Position numbers and translations under genes: made by a program. The notes under the pieces were generated by a model. The model saw only the letters and a list, made by a program, of their open reading frames with translations. It made no database searches and was not told the DNA's origin. A DNA stretch of 64,000 nucleotides from Deltaproteobacteria bacterium. Its GTDB lineage: Bacteria; JAGRBM01; JAHCIT01. This document shows, piece by piece, positions 54,055-62,370 of the stretch. The stretch lies in the NCBI GenBank assembly GCA_026129095.1, contig JAHCIT010000001.1, positions 248,245 to 312,244 of the forward strand. Reading direction: 5' to 3'. Every line of letters begins with the position of its first letter. Within the stretch, counting starts at the first letter, position 1.

Positions 54055-56094
54055 CTACAGCAGACCCGACCGGTTCAGAAGCGCAGAAGGATCCGGTTCG
54101 CGCCCCATAAACCTCTTGTACAACTCCATCGGATCATCTGAATCGCCGCGGGAGAGCACATGCCGGCGGAATTCCCGGCCCGTTTCAGGATTGAATATTC
54201 CTTCCCGTCGGAACCGGCTGAAAGCATCTGCGTCCAGTACCTCGGCCCATTTGTACGAATAGTACCCCGCCGCATAGGCTACTGGAGATGAAAAAAGATG
54301 CGTGAAGGAAGCAATCATCGCATAGCCGGGAGGGAGATCGGACGCCGAGAAGGGTGCAAGCTGCTTTCGCGCAAACTCCACTACATCCCCGTCATGCTCT
54401 GGATCATATTTCACATGTAGCGCCAGGTCAGTCCATGCAAATCCGAGCTGCCTCATCATCGCCGCCGCGCTCCTGAAATTCCGCGCACGAGTCAGTTTAC
54501 GGAATAGCTCCTCCGGTATCGTTTCGTTCGTGCTCCAGTGACGGGCAAACAGGTCGAGCGCTTCGCGCTCCCAGCACCAGTTTTCCATGATCTGCGATGG
54601 CAGTTCGACGAAATCCCAGGCCACATGGGTTCCTGCCAGACTTCGCACCGGCACACGGCTCAACAGGTGATGCAGCAAATGTCCGAATTCGTGGAAGATC
54701 GTCTCCACTTCCGTATGGGTCAAAAGCGCAGGACGGCCATCCATGGGTGGCGTGAGATTGCCGCAGATCAGGCCCAGATGCGGCTTGAATCCGGCCAGCC
54801 CAGGTTCCCCGGTAATGAGGGCATCCATCCACGCACCGCCACGCTTGGTCTCGCGGGGAAAAAAGTCGGCATAAAAGGAACCCAGATGGGAGCCGTCGCT
54901 GTCATGAACGGCGAATGTCCGCACCGATGGATGCCAAACCGGCATTGTGTCAGTCTCCGTGATCCGGATACCGTAGAGGCGCCGGGCTATTTCAAACATC
55001 CCGGCAAGGACCCTGGGAAACGGGAAATAGGGCCTGAGTGCCTCCTCGTCGAAATCGTACAGCACCTTGCGCTGCTTCTCGGCCCAGTAACCTACGTCCC
55101 AAGGCTTGAGATCTCCGGCTCCCTTGCCCAGCATTTCCTGCCGGAAATTGCGAAGCTCCTCGTTTTCTTTCCGGAACCTGTCTTCTGTCTTTCGGCGAAG
55201 ATCTTCAACAAACAGGATGGCTCTCTCTCCGGTGCCAGCCATACGGTCTTCCAGTACATAATCGGCAAAATTTGCATAACTGAGCAGCCGGGCCTCTTCG
55301 GAACGAAGCGCAAGGATACGGGCAATAAGCGGGCGGTTATCCATGTCACCGGAGGTCGCGCGCGTCATCGCTGCCCAGTAAACCTGCTCCCGTATTTTCT
55401 CATCGTCCAGATACGTCAGCACCGCCGTCAGGCTGGGGGCCTGAAGCGTAAATCGCCAGCCCTTCTTGCCCTTGGCCTCAGCGTCGGCACGGGCAGCCCG
55501 GACCGCGCTCTCGGGAAGCCCAGCAAGCTTATCTTCGTCCTCAATCAGCATCTCAAATGCGTTGGTCGCGTCCAGAACATTCTGGCTGAATTTCGTCGTG
55601 AGCGTGGCGAGCTCCATCGCGATCTCCGACAGCCGTTTCTTCTGCTCCGTCAGCAATGCTGCACCGTGACGCCTGAACTCGTCGACGGTTTTCCTGAGAA
55701 ATCTGGCGCGCACCGGATCAAGCTCCCGGGCATCTGCCGTTCCGGCATATTCATTTAGCGCATTCCAGATGCCCCCGGAGAACAGGATGCTGGAATGAAG
55801 CTCGCTGACCGGTTCCTGAACATTGTTCCAGGCAGTTCTGAGGTCCGGAGTTGTCGCCACAGACTCCATATGCCCGGCGACTGCCATCGCGTAATCAAGC
55901 CCGCGGGTAATTTCCTCCAGTGCCTGCATCGTATTGGCGTAAGTTCGTGGCCCCGCGGATCCGGCCAAACTATTCAGGCGAGCTTTGGACTCAACCAAAC
56001 GCTGCCCGGCCGCAGCCTCCACGTGGGAGGCGTTAATCCGGTCGAACGGCACCTTGAACTGCATGTCCAGAAGCGGATTGTCACTATTATCCAT
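54055..56094 (-). CDS. M3 family oligopeptidase (oligopeptidase A-like)
   Basis: Protein of 679 residues, the usual size. The zinc motif His-Glu-Phe-Gly-His-Leu-Leu-His-His (Thr-Ile-Phe-His-Glu-Phe-Gly-His) with a downstream Glu ligand (Leu-Pro-Ser-Gln-Ile-Met-Glu-Asn-Trp) is clear, as are Gly-Tyr-Tyr-Ser-Tyr-Lys-Trp-Ala-Glu-Val near the C-terminus and Phe-Arg-x5-Pro-Glu-Thr-Gly. Cytosolic peptide degradation, including cleaved signal peptides, is the known role. No signal peptide. Divergent from the YfiR-like gene. Confidence 0.93.
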   Translation of the reverse strand: MDNSDNPLLDMQFKVPFDRINASHVEAAAGQRLVESKARLNSLAGSAGPRTYANTMQALEEITRGLDYAMAVAGHMESVATTPDLRTAWNNVQEPVSELHSSILFSGGIWNALNEYAGTADARELDPVRARFLRKTVDEFRRHGAALLTEQKKRLSEIAMELATLTTKFSQNVLDATNAFEMLIEDEDKLAGLPESAVRAARADAEAKGKKGWRFTLQAPSLTAVLTYLDDEKIREQVYWAAMTRATSGDMDNRPLIARILALRSEEARLLSYANFADYVLEDRMAGTGERAILFVEDLRRKTEDRFRKENEELRNFRQEMLGKGAGDLKPWDVGYWAEKQRKVLYDFDEEALRPYFPFPRVLAGMFEIARRLYGIRITETDTMPVWHPSVRTFAVHDSDGSHLGSFYADFFPRETKRGGAWMDALITGEPGLAGFKPHLGLICGNLTPPMDGRPALLTHTEVETIFHEFGHLLHHLLSRVPVRSLAGTHVAWDFVELPSQIMENWCWEREALDLFARHWSTNETIPEELFRKLTRARNFRSAAAMMRQLGFAWTDLALHVKYDPEHDGDVVEFARKQLAPFSASDLPPGYAMIASFTHLFSSPVAYAAGYYSYKWAEVLDADAFSRFRREGIFNPETGREFRRHVLSRGDSDDPMELYKRFMGREPDPSALLNRSGLL

Positions 56095-56306
56095 CCATCG
56101 CCTCTTCTTCCGTTCCTATATAGCACGCCACTCCGGTGGAACGAGGCAAACCGCACATCAACTTTTGGAGGGTGATTTCCGTCACGCAAAAATCGTTTAA
56201 ACGCAGCGAATATGCCGTGAGAGCCGGTTTTATTGCTTTCAATGTCTTGCGAAATCCTGGCTTCCTAATCATACTCGCACCAACCTTCTTCCAAGGGGAG
56301 CCTGTC

Positions 56307-56894
56307 ATCAAGCGATGCCTGTACATTATGGCCACCGCCTTGATGCTGGTCAGTTCACTGGTACCTCCGGCAATAAGCCAGGCCGACGAGAAAGATGATC
56401 TTTCCCCGCCACGCTTATCCCTGCTGCTTCTCCGGACGCTGGCGTATGATGCCAGGCTCAAAGTGAAGTCTCCGAGACGAATCCTCGTAACAGTGCTATT
56501 TCCCTCCGGCAGCGACACAACGGTTTGCGAGTCTGTTCGTTCCGCGCTCCAGTCCGCAGCGGCTGAAACCACGGTGTCTGGACTACCGGTCGAAATTACC
56601 CGGCATGTGTATCAGGAGCCGTCAGGACTGGGCAGTCTGCTGGAATCATCCGGCTCCAAGGTTCTGTTCGTCTGCGCCGGCCTGGAGAAGCAAGCGCCAG
56701 CCATCGTCCAGATTACACGCAAACAGGGCGCACTCACCTTTACCGGCGAAAGAAATCTCGTTACAGCGGGCGTCAGTGTCGGGCTTGTAGCCAAGGAGAC
56801 CAAACCGGTCATCGTCGTCAACTTGCCCGCAGCCAAGGCTGAAGACGCGGACTTCAGCATGGAACTACTCCGGCTTGCCGAAGTGATCCGCTAG
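56307..56894 (+). CDS. YfiR/DUF4154-like periplasmic protein
   Basis: Protein of about 195 residues. The mature region reads like YfiR/HmsC: Ile-Leu-Val-Thr-Val-Leu-Phe-Pro near the first strand, Val-Leu-Phe-Val-Cys-Ala-Gly-Leu, then Thr-Ala-Gly-Val-Ser-Val-Gly-Leu-Val, Ile-Val-Val-Asn-Leu-Pro-Ala-Ala and Phe-Ser-Met-Glu-Leu-Leu-Arg-Leu-Ala. YfiR proteins are periplasmic repressors of diguanylate cyclase partners. The start is uncertain: AAGGGGAG at 56293-56300 is 6 bases from an ATC at 56307, giving a proper basic signal-peptide start (Lys-Arg...), whereas the first ATG at 56328 lacks both. A longer GTG start at 56136 is also open. Confidence 0.6.
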   Translation: MKRCLYIMATALMLVSSLVPPAISQADEKDDLSPPRLSLLLLRTLAYDARLKVKSPRRILVTVLFPSGSDTTVCESVRSALQSAAAETTVSGLPVEITRHVYQEPSGLGSLLESSGSKVLFVCAGLEKQAPAIVQITRKQGALTFTGERNLVTAGVSVGLVAKETKPVIVVNLPAAKAEDADFSMELLRLAEVIR

Positions 56895-56902
56895 CCGATG
56901 GC

Positions 56903-58954
56903 TTATCCAGACTCACCCGTCCTGCGCCATCCATCCATCTGAAGTGACAGGTGGAAGATGAACTCCCGTGATTGCCCCGGAAGTGGTGGATGGTAGCCGT
57001 CGTATGGCTGTATGTAGACGGCGTTTTCGTTGAGCAGGTTCCGGATGCCGGCTCCAACGGAAAGGGGTGGAATAAACAACCCATCGTACCGGACGAAAAG
57101 ATTGAGAAGCGTCACTGGATCATACTTGCGTATGAGCTGGGTGCCGCCACCTGTCACCGCGCCATAGCCATAGCGGGCACTCATGAATACCAATGATGGA
57201 TTGATCGACAGGCCTTCCAAAGGCACAACACCGCCGTTGAAGGTGATCTTGTGGCCGGGAAAAGCAAGCAGCATGTCGCTACGGCCCGGAATCTGGTAGG
57301 CAGGCACACGGTTCTTCCCGGCAGTGTGATAGAAAGAATAGGTAGCACTGGCGTACACCCGGTCATGACGGAGTGAAAGCTCCGATTCCACGCCGCGTGA
57401 TCCCGTCTTGTTGAAGTTCTGGTAACTTTCCGTGCTGGTAACCGGGTCGAAGTTGTATACGATGGGCTTTTCGATGGTGATATCGAAGAAGTTGACCGAA
57501 AACAGGCCATAGCTGCCGATCTCGACGCCGCCCTCAGCTTCGAAAACATTGGTCTTTTCCTGCTGAATCGCCGGGCTCAGCTCAATGTTCTCCAGACTCG
57601 GAGACCGGAAAGCGCGGCTGTAAAGTCCTTTGAGGTAAAATGGCCCAAACGCCCTGGTAATCGCCACACGCGGAGCAAACGACGAACCGTATTGTTCGTG
57701 ATTTTCGAACCGCAGCCCTGCCGTCACATTGGCAATTTCATGCCGGAACAACCCCTGTCCGTAGACGGCAACATTCCGGTAGGTGATCGACCGGCGCCCA
57801 TTCACAAAAGAGGCCGGAAATGTCGACTGGTAACGGCTGTCTTCTGTCGCGTGGGTAAACTCAAGCATGGTCCCGGCTGTCAGGTGCAGTTCATCGGTTG
57901 CCTGCCAGGCACCTTTCAGACTCCCCTGGTACCGGTCTACGGTCCGCTCGTAATATTCCGCGGTGGCCGGGTCTCCGTCAGGGGAATTCCACGGATGCTG
58001 GCGCCGGTAATTGAACAGCGGCGTGATCGTCACTGAATCAGCAGGCTTCCATGCATAGGAAACATCCGTAAAATATGAATGGAAATCGTTATGAATTGGT
58101 GCTGGCAGAACCGCATCGAAACTGTCCTGATGCCGGGTGCTGTAGTGATCCAGCATGAAACGCAGCCGGAAGCCCTTGTACTCCCCCTTCAGGTTCACAT
58201 TGACAGGGTTAAGAAATGAGGCGTCCTCCATGTTCACGGTCGTTCCATAAAAATCGGTATAGTTGCGGTCAGAATGGACGCCACGACCCAGATGGAATGA
58301 CGCTCCCACGTAGCTGTCATCGGTCGGCTTGCCGCCAATAATTCCGGTGTAGTTGTGGCGCGCCAGGGCATCTGCCGTAGCCCCCACGTTCGCCGACACG
58401 AAGCTGCCGTCAAAGTCTGCTCCGATACGGGTTGTGACGTTGATAACAGCCAGCTCAGCGGCACCACCATACAAGGCCGATCCAGGCCCCCGGATTATCT
58501 CCACCTTTTCAATCACATCCGCCGGGAAATGCTGGCCGAACTGGGTCGTGGTGTAGGAACCCTCATTCATTTCCTGACCATCCACGAGAACCAGAATCTT
58601 GCCTTCATGGCCCCAGTTGCCGCGGAATCCGGCGCCGATGACACTGTGAACGTCCACCCCGAAATAAAATCCCGGTACCATCAGGAGTATCTCTTCCAGA
58701 TCCCGGGCTCCTGATCTCTGGATCTCCTCGCGGGTAATCAGGGTGACGACACCGGGGGTTTCGCGCCGGGTCATGGGCTTTTCGGAAGCCACAGTCGTCT
58801 CGGCCTTCAGCAGGTCTTCGAGGGAAAACTGGGTGATGTCTTCTTTTTGAGCCGCCTGAGCAGTCATTGCGGCAGTCAGGCTGGGAATCAGCAGGGCAGC
58901 CATTACCGCCTTGCCGAACGAGGAAGACCGGCTGATTGCGTTTGGGTTCTTCAA
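56903..58954 (-). CDS. TonB-dependent outer-membrane receptor
   Basis: Protein of 683 residues from a TTG at 58954 with GGAG six bases upstream; the frame is open for another 107 residues but these are not receptor-like. Signal peptide, then Ser-Leu-Glu-Asp-Leu-Leu and the plug domain: Pro-Gly-Val-Val-Thr-Leu-Ile-Thr-Arg-Glu-Glu-Ile, Leu-Val-Leu-Val-Asp-Gly-Gln and Val-Glu-Ile-Ile-Arg-Gly-Pro-Gly-Ser-Ala-Leu-Tyr-Gly-Gly. The barrel ends with Val-Gly-Ala-Gly-Ile-Arg-Asn-Leu-Leu-Asn-Glu-Asn and a long aromatic tail. Ligand unknown (siderophore, cobalamin or other). Convergent with the YfiR-like gene, eight bases between the stops. Confidence 0.92.
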   Translation of the reverse strand: MKNPNAISRSSSFGKAVMAALLIPSLTAAMTAQAAQKEDITQFSLEDLLKAETTVASEKPMTRRETPGVVTLITREEIQRSGARDLEEILLMVPGFYFGVDVHSVIGAGFRGNWGHEGKILVLVDGQEMNEGSYTTTQFGQHFPADVIEKVEIIRGPGSALYGGAAELAVINVTTRIGADFDGSFVSANVGATADALARHNYTGIIGGKPTDDSYVGASFHLGRGVHSDRNYTDFYGTTVNMEDASFLNPVNVNLKGEYKGFRLRFMLDHYSTRHQDSFDAVLPAPIHNDFHSYFTDVSYAWKPADSVTITPLFNYRRQHPWNSPDGDPATAEYYERTVDRYQGSLKGAWQATDELHLTAGTMLEFTHATEDSRYQSTFPASFVNGRRSITYRNVAVYGQGLFRHEIANVTAGLRFENHEQYGSSFAPRVAITRAFGPFYLKGLYSRAFRSPSLENIELSPAIQQEKTNVFEAEGGVEIGSYGLFSVNFFDITIEKPIVYNFDPVTSTESYQNFNKTGSRGVESELSLRHDRVYASATYSFYHTAGKNRVPAYQIPGRSDMLLAFPGHKITFNGGVVPLEGLSINPSLVFMSARYGYGAVTGGGTQLIRKYDPVTLLNLFVRYDGLFIPPLSVGAGIRNLLNENAVYIQPYDGYHPPLPGQSREFIFHLSLQMDGWRRTGESG

Positions 58955-59150
58955 AATAAGCTCCGCTATCCCTGTTCCGGGACCAGCCCCACCCGTTTTC
59001 CGAAAGCGGCCTATCCTAGAACAAAGAGCAACCCGGAGACAGAGGCCCCACTTGGGGTTTGGTGGATCACGGTATAGCATGAAGCCGGATGGAACCGCTT
59101 GGCGGCCTCTAAAAGCAGGGCCCCTCAGCGAAAGAGGAAGGAAAACCGAA

Positions 59151-60527
59151 ATGAGCACCCAGCAAATCCCGGGGATCGTCAGGAAACTCCGGACCACATT
59201 TGAAAGCGGACGGACACGCCCTCTGGAATGGCGCCTGCGGCAGCTCAAGGCCGCCGCCGCCATGATCAAGGCCAATAGTGATGAAATCGTCGACGCCCTT
59301 CACAAGGATGTGGGCAAGCCTCCCCTCGAAGCAATCATGGCTGAAGTCTCATTTATGACGCAGGAGATCGCCCTGTTCCGGAAAAAGCTCCCCCAGTGGG
59401 TCAAGCCGGAAAAAGTCTCGACACCTCTTCCCGTCCAGCCGGGACAGAGCCAGATCGTTCGCGAGCCTCTCGGTGTCATTCTGGTCATCGCCCCGTGGAA
59501 CTACCCGTTCCAGCTCACCATGTCGCCACTCATGGGAGCCATCGCCGCCGGCAACTGTGCTGTCGTGAAGCCTTCAGAAGTGACACCCAACACCTCCGCC
59601 GTGCTCGCCAAGCTGATCCCCCAGTACCTGGATCCCGACTGCGTGGCCGTGGTCGAGGGAGCCGTGGATGAAACCACCGCCCTGCTCAAGGAACAGTTCG
59701 ATTACATTTTCTATACCGGCAACGGCACAGTCGGCCGGATTGTCATGGAAGCCGCCGCCAGGCATCTGACGCCGGTGACGCTGGAACTGGGCGGCAAGAG
59801 CCCGACGCTCGTGGACAAGGATGCTGACCTCGATGTGGCAGCCCGCCGCATCGCCTGGGGCAAATTTTTCAACGCTGGCCAGACCTGCGTCGCCCCCGAC
59901 TACATCCTCGCCCATGAGTCAATCGAAAACCGGCTCGTCGACAAGCTTCGGGAGACCGTCCGCCAGTTTTACGGCGACGATCCGAAGCAGAGCAAGGACT
60001 ATGCCCGCATCGTGAACCAGCGTCACCACCAGCGGCTGATGAAGCTGATGGGAAGCGGTGATACTGTGACAGGCGGAACCGGCGATGAATCCCAGTGCTA
60101 TATTGCCCCGACCATCCTGCGAAACGTACGTGAGGATTCTCCGGTGATGCAGGACGAAATCTTCGGGCCCATCCTGCCGGTGCTCAAGGTACCGAACATG
60201 GACGCTGCGATCGAATTCGTAAACAAGAGGCCAAAGCCGCTGGCACTCTACGTCTTCTCCTCAAATGATGAAGTCCAGAAGCGCGTTATCAGCCGGACCA
60301 GTTCCGGCGGCGCGGCGATCAACCACGCCGTCGTGCATCTGTCGGTCCCCGACCTGCCGTTTGGCGGCGTGGGGCCCAGTGGCATGGGCTCATACCACGG
60401 CAAGCAGTCGTTCGATACGTTCTCGCACAGGAAATCGGTACTGAAAAAGCCCTTCGCCTTTGACGCACCGATCCTTTATCCGCCGTACACCGAAACCAAG
60501 ACCAAGTGGCTCAAGCGGCTGCTGTAG
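59151..60527 (+). CDS. Aldehyde dehydrogenase (ALDH3-like)
   Basis: Protein of 458 residues, ATG with GAGGAAGGA upstream. Motifs are Ile-Ala-Pro-Trp-Asn-Tyr-Pro-Phe-Gln, Glu-Leu-Gly-Gly-Lys-Ser-Pro, Phe-Phe-Asn-Ala-Gly-Gln-Thr-Cys-Val-Ala-Pro-Asp-Tyr (catalytic Cys) and Gly-Pro-Ser-Gly-Met-Gly-Ser-Tyr-His-Gly-Lys. Such enzymes oxidise medium/long-chain or aromatic aldehydes with NAD(P). C-terminus ends in Lys-Arg-Leu-Leu. Followed 70 bases later by an SDR gene, likely co-transcribed. Confidence 0.92.
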   Translation: MSTQQIPGIVRKLRTTFESGRTRPLEWRLRQLKAAAAMIKANSDEIVDALHKDVGKPPLEAIMAEVSFMTQEIALFRKKLPQWVKPEKVSTPLPVQPGQSQIVREPLGVILVIAPWNYPFQLTMSPLMGAIAAGNCAVVKPSEVTPNTSAVLAKLIPQYLDPDCVAVVEGAVDETTALLKEQFDYIFYTGNGTVGRIVMEAAARHLTPVTLELGGKSPTLVDKDADLDVAARRIAWGKFFNAGQTCVAPDYILAHESIENRLVDKLRETVRQFYGDDPKQSKDYARIVNQRHHQRLMKLMGSGDTVTGGTGDESQCYIAPTILRNVREDSPVMQDEIFGPILPVLKVPNMDAAIEFVNKRPKPLALYVFSSNDEVQKRVISRTSSGGAAINHAVVHLSVPDLPFGGVGPSGMGSYHGKQSFDTFSHRKSVLKKPFAFDAPILYPPYTETKTKWLKRLL

Positions 60528-60597
60528 CAGCAACCGGAACGGCTGCATTCCCGGCTGGGCCGGGATGAGTAATCCTTGTTCGCCAAAGGAGCCGGTT

Positions 60598-61305
60598 GTG
60601 AATATATCCTCCGCTTTCGTTGCTGGTGCCACCGGCTTTACCGGCCGCGAGGTGGTAAGCCAGCTAGTGCCGCGCGGTATCCGCACCATCGCCCATGTGA
60701 GACCCGATTCGTCCCGCCTGGATGGCTGGCGGGAGAGATTCGAAGGCCTGGGTGCATCCACGGACACAACTCCATGGGATACAGTCGCACTGGCAGCCAC
60801 ACTTGCCTCGCTCAAGCCTTCAATAATTTTTGCGCTGATCGGGACCACCCGCAGACGCATGGCCGAAACATCGAAAGAAGCCGCCAGCTATGAGGCCGTG
60901 GATTACGGGCTGACAAAAATGCTTCTTGATGCAGCCGTCCGGTCGGGTGCCAGTCCCCGCTTCATATACCTGTCGGCATCCGGCGTCTCGGAGCGTAACC
61001 CCACCGCCTACATGAAAGCCCGCTGGAAGGCCGAAAAGGCAATCCGTGAAAGCGGACTCCCTTATATCATTGCCCGGCCTGCTTTTATTACCGGTCAGGG
61101 GCGCGATGATTCGCGGCCGCTGGAAAAGGCCGGTTCGGCTCTGTTCGACACGGTACTTTCGGCTGCCGCACTGGTCGGGGCAGGCAAACTCCGGGACCGT
61201 TACCGGTCAATTACCAACGTGGAACTGGCCGGCGCACTAATTAAACTCGCCCTGAACCCCGAGAATGCAAACCGGATCATCGAGCGCGAAGGCCTTACGC
61301 CCTGA
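60598..61305 (+). CDS. NAD(P)-binding SDR-type protein
   Basis: Protein of 235 residues, GTG start with AAGGAG upstream. The nucleotide motif Gly-Ala-Thr-Gly-Phe-Thr-Gly-Arg (about residues 10-17) and Ser-Ala-Ser-Gly-Val-Ser identify an atypical SDR (NmrA/HTATIP2-like). No Tyr-x3-Lys in the classical place; Tyr-Met-Lys-Ala-Arg-Trp-Lys stands there, as in HTATIP2-like proteins. May be a reductase or redox sensor. Together with the aldehyde dehydrogenase, may handle an aldehyde product. Confidence 0.8.
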   Translation: MNISSAFVAGATGFTGREVVSQLVPRGIRTIAHVRPDSSRLDGWRERFEGLGASTDTTPWDTVALAATLASLKPSIIFALIGTTRRRMAETSKEAASYEAVDYGLTKMLLDAAVRSGASPRFIYLSASGVSERNPTAYMKARWKAEKAIRESGLPYIIARPAFITGQGRDDSRPLEKAGSALFDTVLSAAALVGAGKLRDRYRSITNVELAGALIKLALNPENANRIIEREGLTP

Positions 61306-61309
61306 TCCG

Positions 61310-61828
61310 TCACTCCATTCTTCCCAATTCATATTCGCCACTGCCTAACCGCAGAACGATCCGTCCATCAGGCAGTTCCACCATGAGATGTGACAGGGAT
61401 TGGGCCGCTTGGCGGCTGAACCGGGCGCCAGCGGCTCCATTCTTTACCAGACAATAAGGAACATTCCCCCGGTAATGGAGCGTTTCGGGAACAAGGAACT
61501 CTTCAGCCCCATCATATGTCCTGATGAGAATCCGCTCCGGCATGCCACCTGGCGTGCCGCCGACATCGCGGCAGGAAACCACCTGATATGGAACATCCTC
61601 GATTTGAACCGGCTTGCGTTCCCACTCGGAAACATAAATCTCCCATCCCGCCCCACCCTGCACGGGGCGCAGATGACGACGAAGAAAATCCAGCATCCGC
61701 TCATGGACGATTTCTTCACCCTCGCTCCAGAACCGGCCCTCGCGATCTATACGGATCGGAGGGTTTTCCCATCCTGAACGCGCCTCTTTTGTCTCACCAC
61801 TCTTCATGCACGCATCGCAGGGAACCAT
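61310..61828 (-). CDS. DUF1285 family protein
   Basis: Protein of 172 residues. The family's characteristic start (Pro-Ile-Arg-Ile-Asp-Arg-Glu-Gly-Arg-Phe-Trp-Ser-Glu-Gly-Glu-Glu-Ile), Leu-Arg-Arg-His-Leu, Val-Gln-Ile-Glu-Asp-Val-Pro-Tyr-Gln-Val and Val-Lys-Asn-Gly-Ala-Ala-Gly-Ala-Arg-Phe-Ser-Arg are present; these are two small beta domains. An N-terminal Cys4-x2-Cys7 is an addition. Function unknown. It lies eight bases after dtd, in the same operon. Confidence 0.75.
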   Translation of the reverse strand: MVPCDACMKSGETKEARSGWENPPIRIDREGRFWSEGEEIVHERMLDFLRRHLRPVQGGAGWEIYVSEWERKPVQIEDVPYQVVSCRDVGGTPGGMPERILIRTYDGAEEFLVPETLHYRGNVPYCLVKNGAAGARFSRQAAQSLSHLMVELPDGRIVLRLGSGEYELGRME

Positions 61829-61836
61829 CCATTCCC

Positions 61837-62286
61837 TCAGAACAGTTTGGCTGAATCAAGAAGAATCGTGAATGGTCCGTCATTCACCAGTTCCACCTGC
61901 ATATGGGCCCCAAAACGGCCTGTGGCGCAAACGGTGCCGCCTTCGCGGCATAGCTCCGCCAGCCGGTCAAACAGCGGCCGGGCATGCTCCGGCTTTGCGG
62001 CCTCTGTATAGGACGGCCGACGACCCGTACGGGCGTCTCCCAGCAACGTGAACTGGGAAATCAGCAGTATGGCACCGCCCGTCTCGCGAATACTCAAATT
62101 CGGCTTATCCTGCAGATCATTCAGTATCCGCAGGTTCAGCAGCTTCTCGCTCATCCATAGGGCATCCGCTTCTTTATCCTTTGTCGAAATCCCGATCAGG
62201 ACACACAGCCCAGGGCCAATCTCCCCTGCCATTTCGCCATCCACACAGACACATGCCCTGCTGACACGCTGCACAACTGCCCGCAT
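61837..62286 (-). CDS. dtd: D-aminoacyl-tRNA deacylase
   Basis: Protein of 149 residues, canonical size. Motifs Arg-Ala-Val-Val-Gln-Arg-Val-Ser at the start, Leu-Ile-Ser-Gln-Phe-Thr-Leu-Leu-Gly-Asp (Ser-Gln-x-Thr) and Asn-Asp-Gly-Pro-Phe-Thr-Ile-Leu-Leu-Asp-Ser (the Gly-cisPro position is followed by Phe in place of Val) are evident. It recycles D-aminoacyl-tRNA and Gly-tRNA-Ala. Start is the ATG at 62286. Confidence 0.95.
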   Translation of the reverse strand: MRAVVQRVSRACVCVDGEMAGEIGPGLCVLIGISTKDKEADALWMSEKLLNLRILNDLQDKPNLSIRETGGAILLISQFTLLGDARTGRRPSYTEAAKPEHARPLFDRLAELCREGGTVCATGRFGAHMQVELVNDGPFTILLDSAKLF

Positions 62287-62370
62287 GAATGCCGTTACTC
62301 CCCATTGTCACCCAATAGCCCTGCTTCCGCGTTCGTGCCACACTGGAAACGTACAGACCGTATTACTGCA

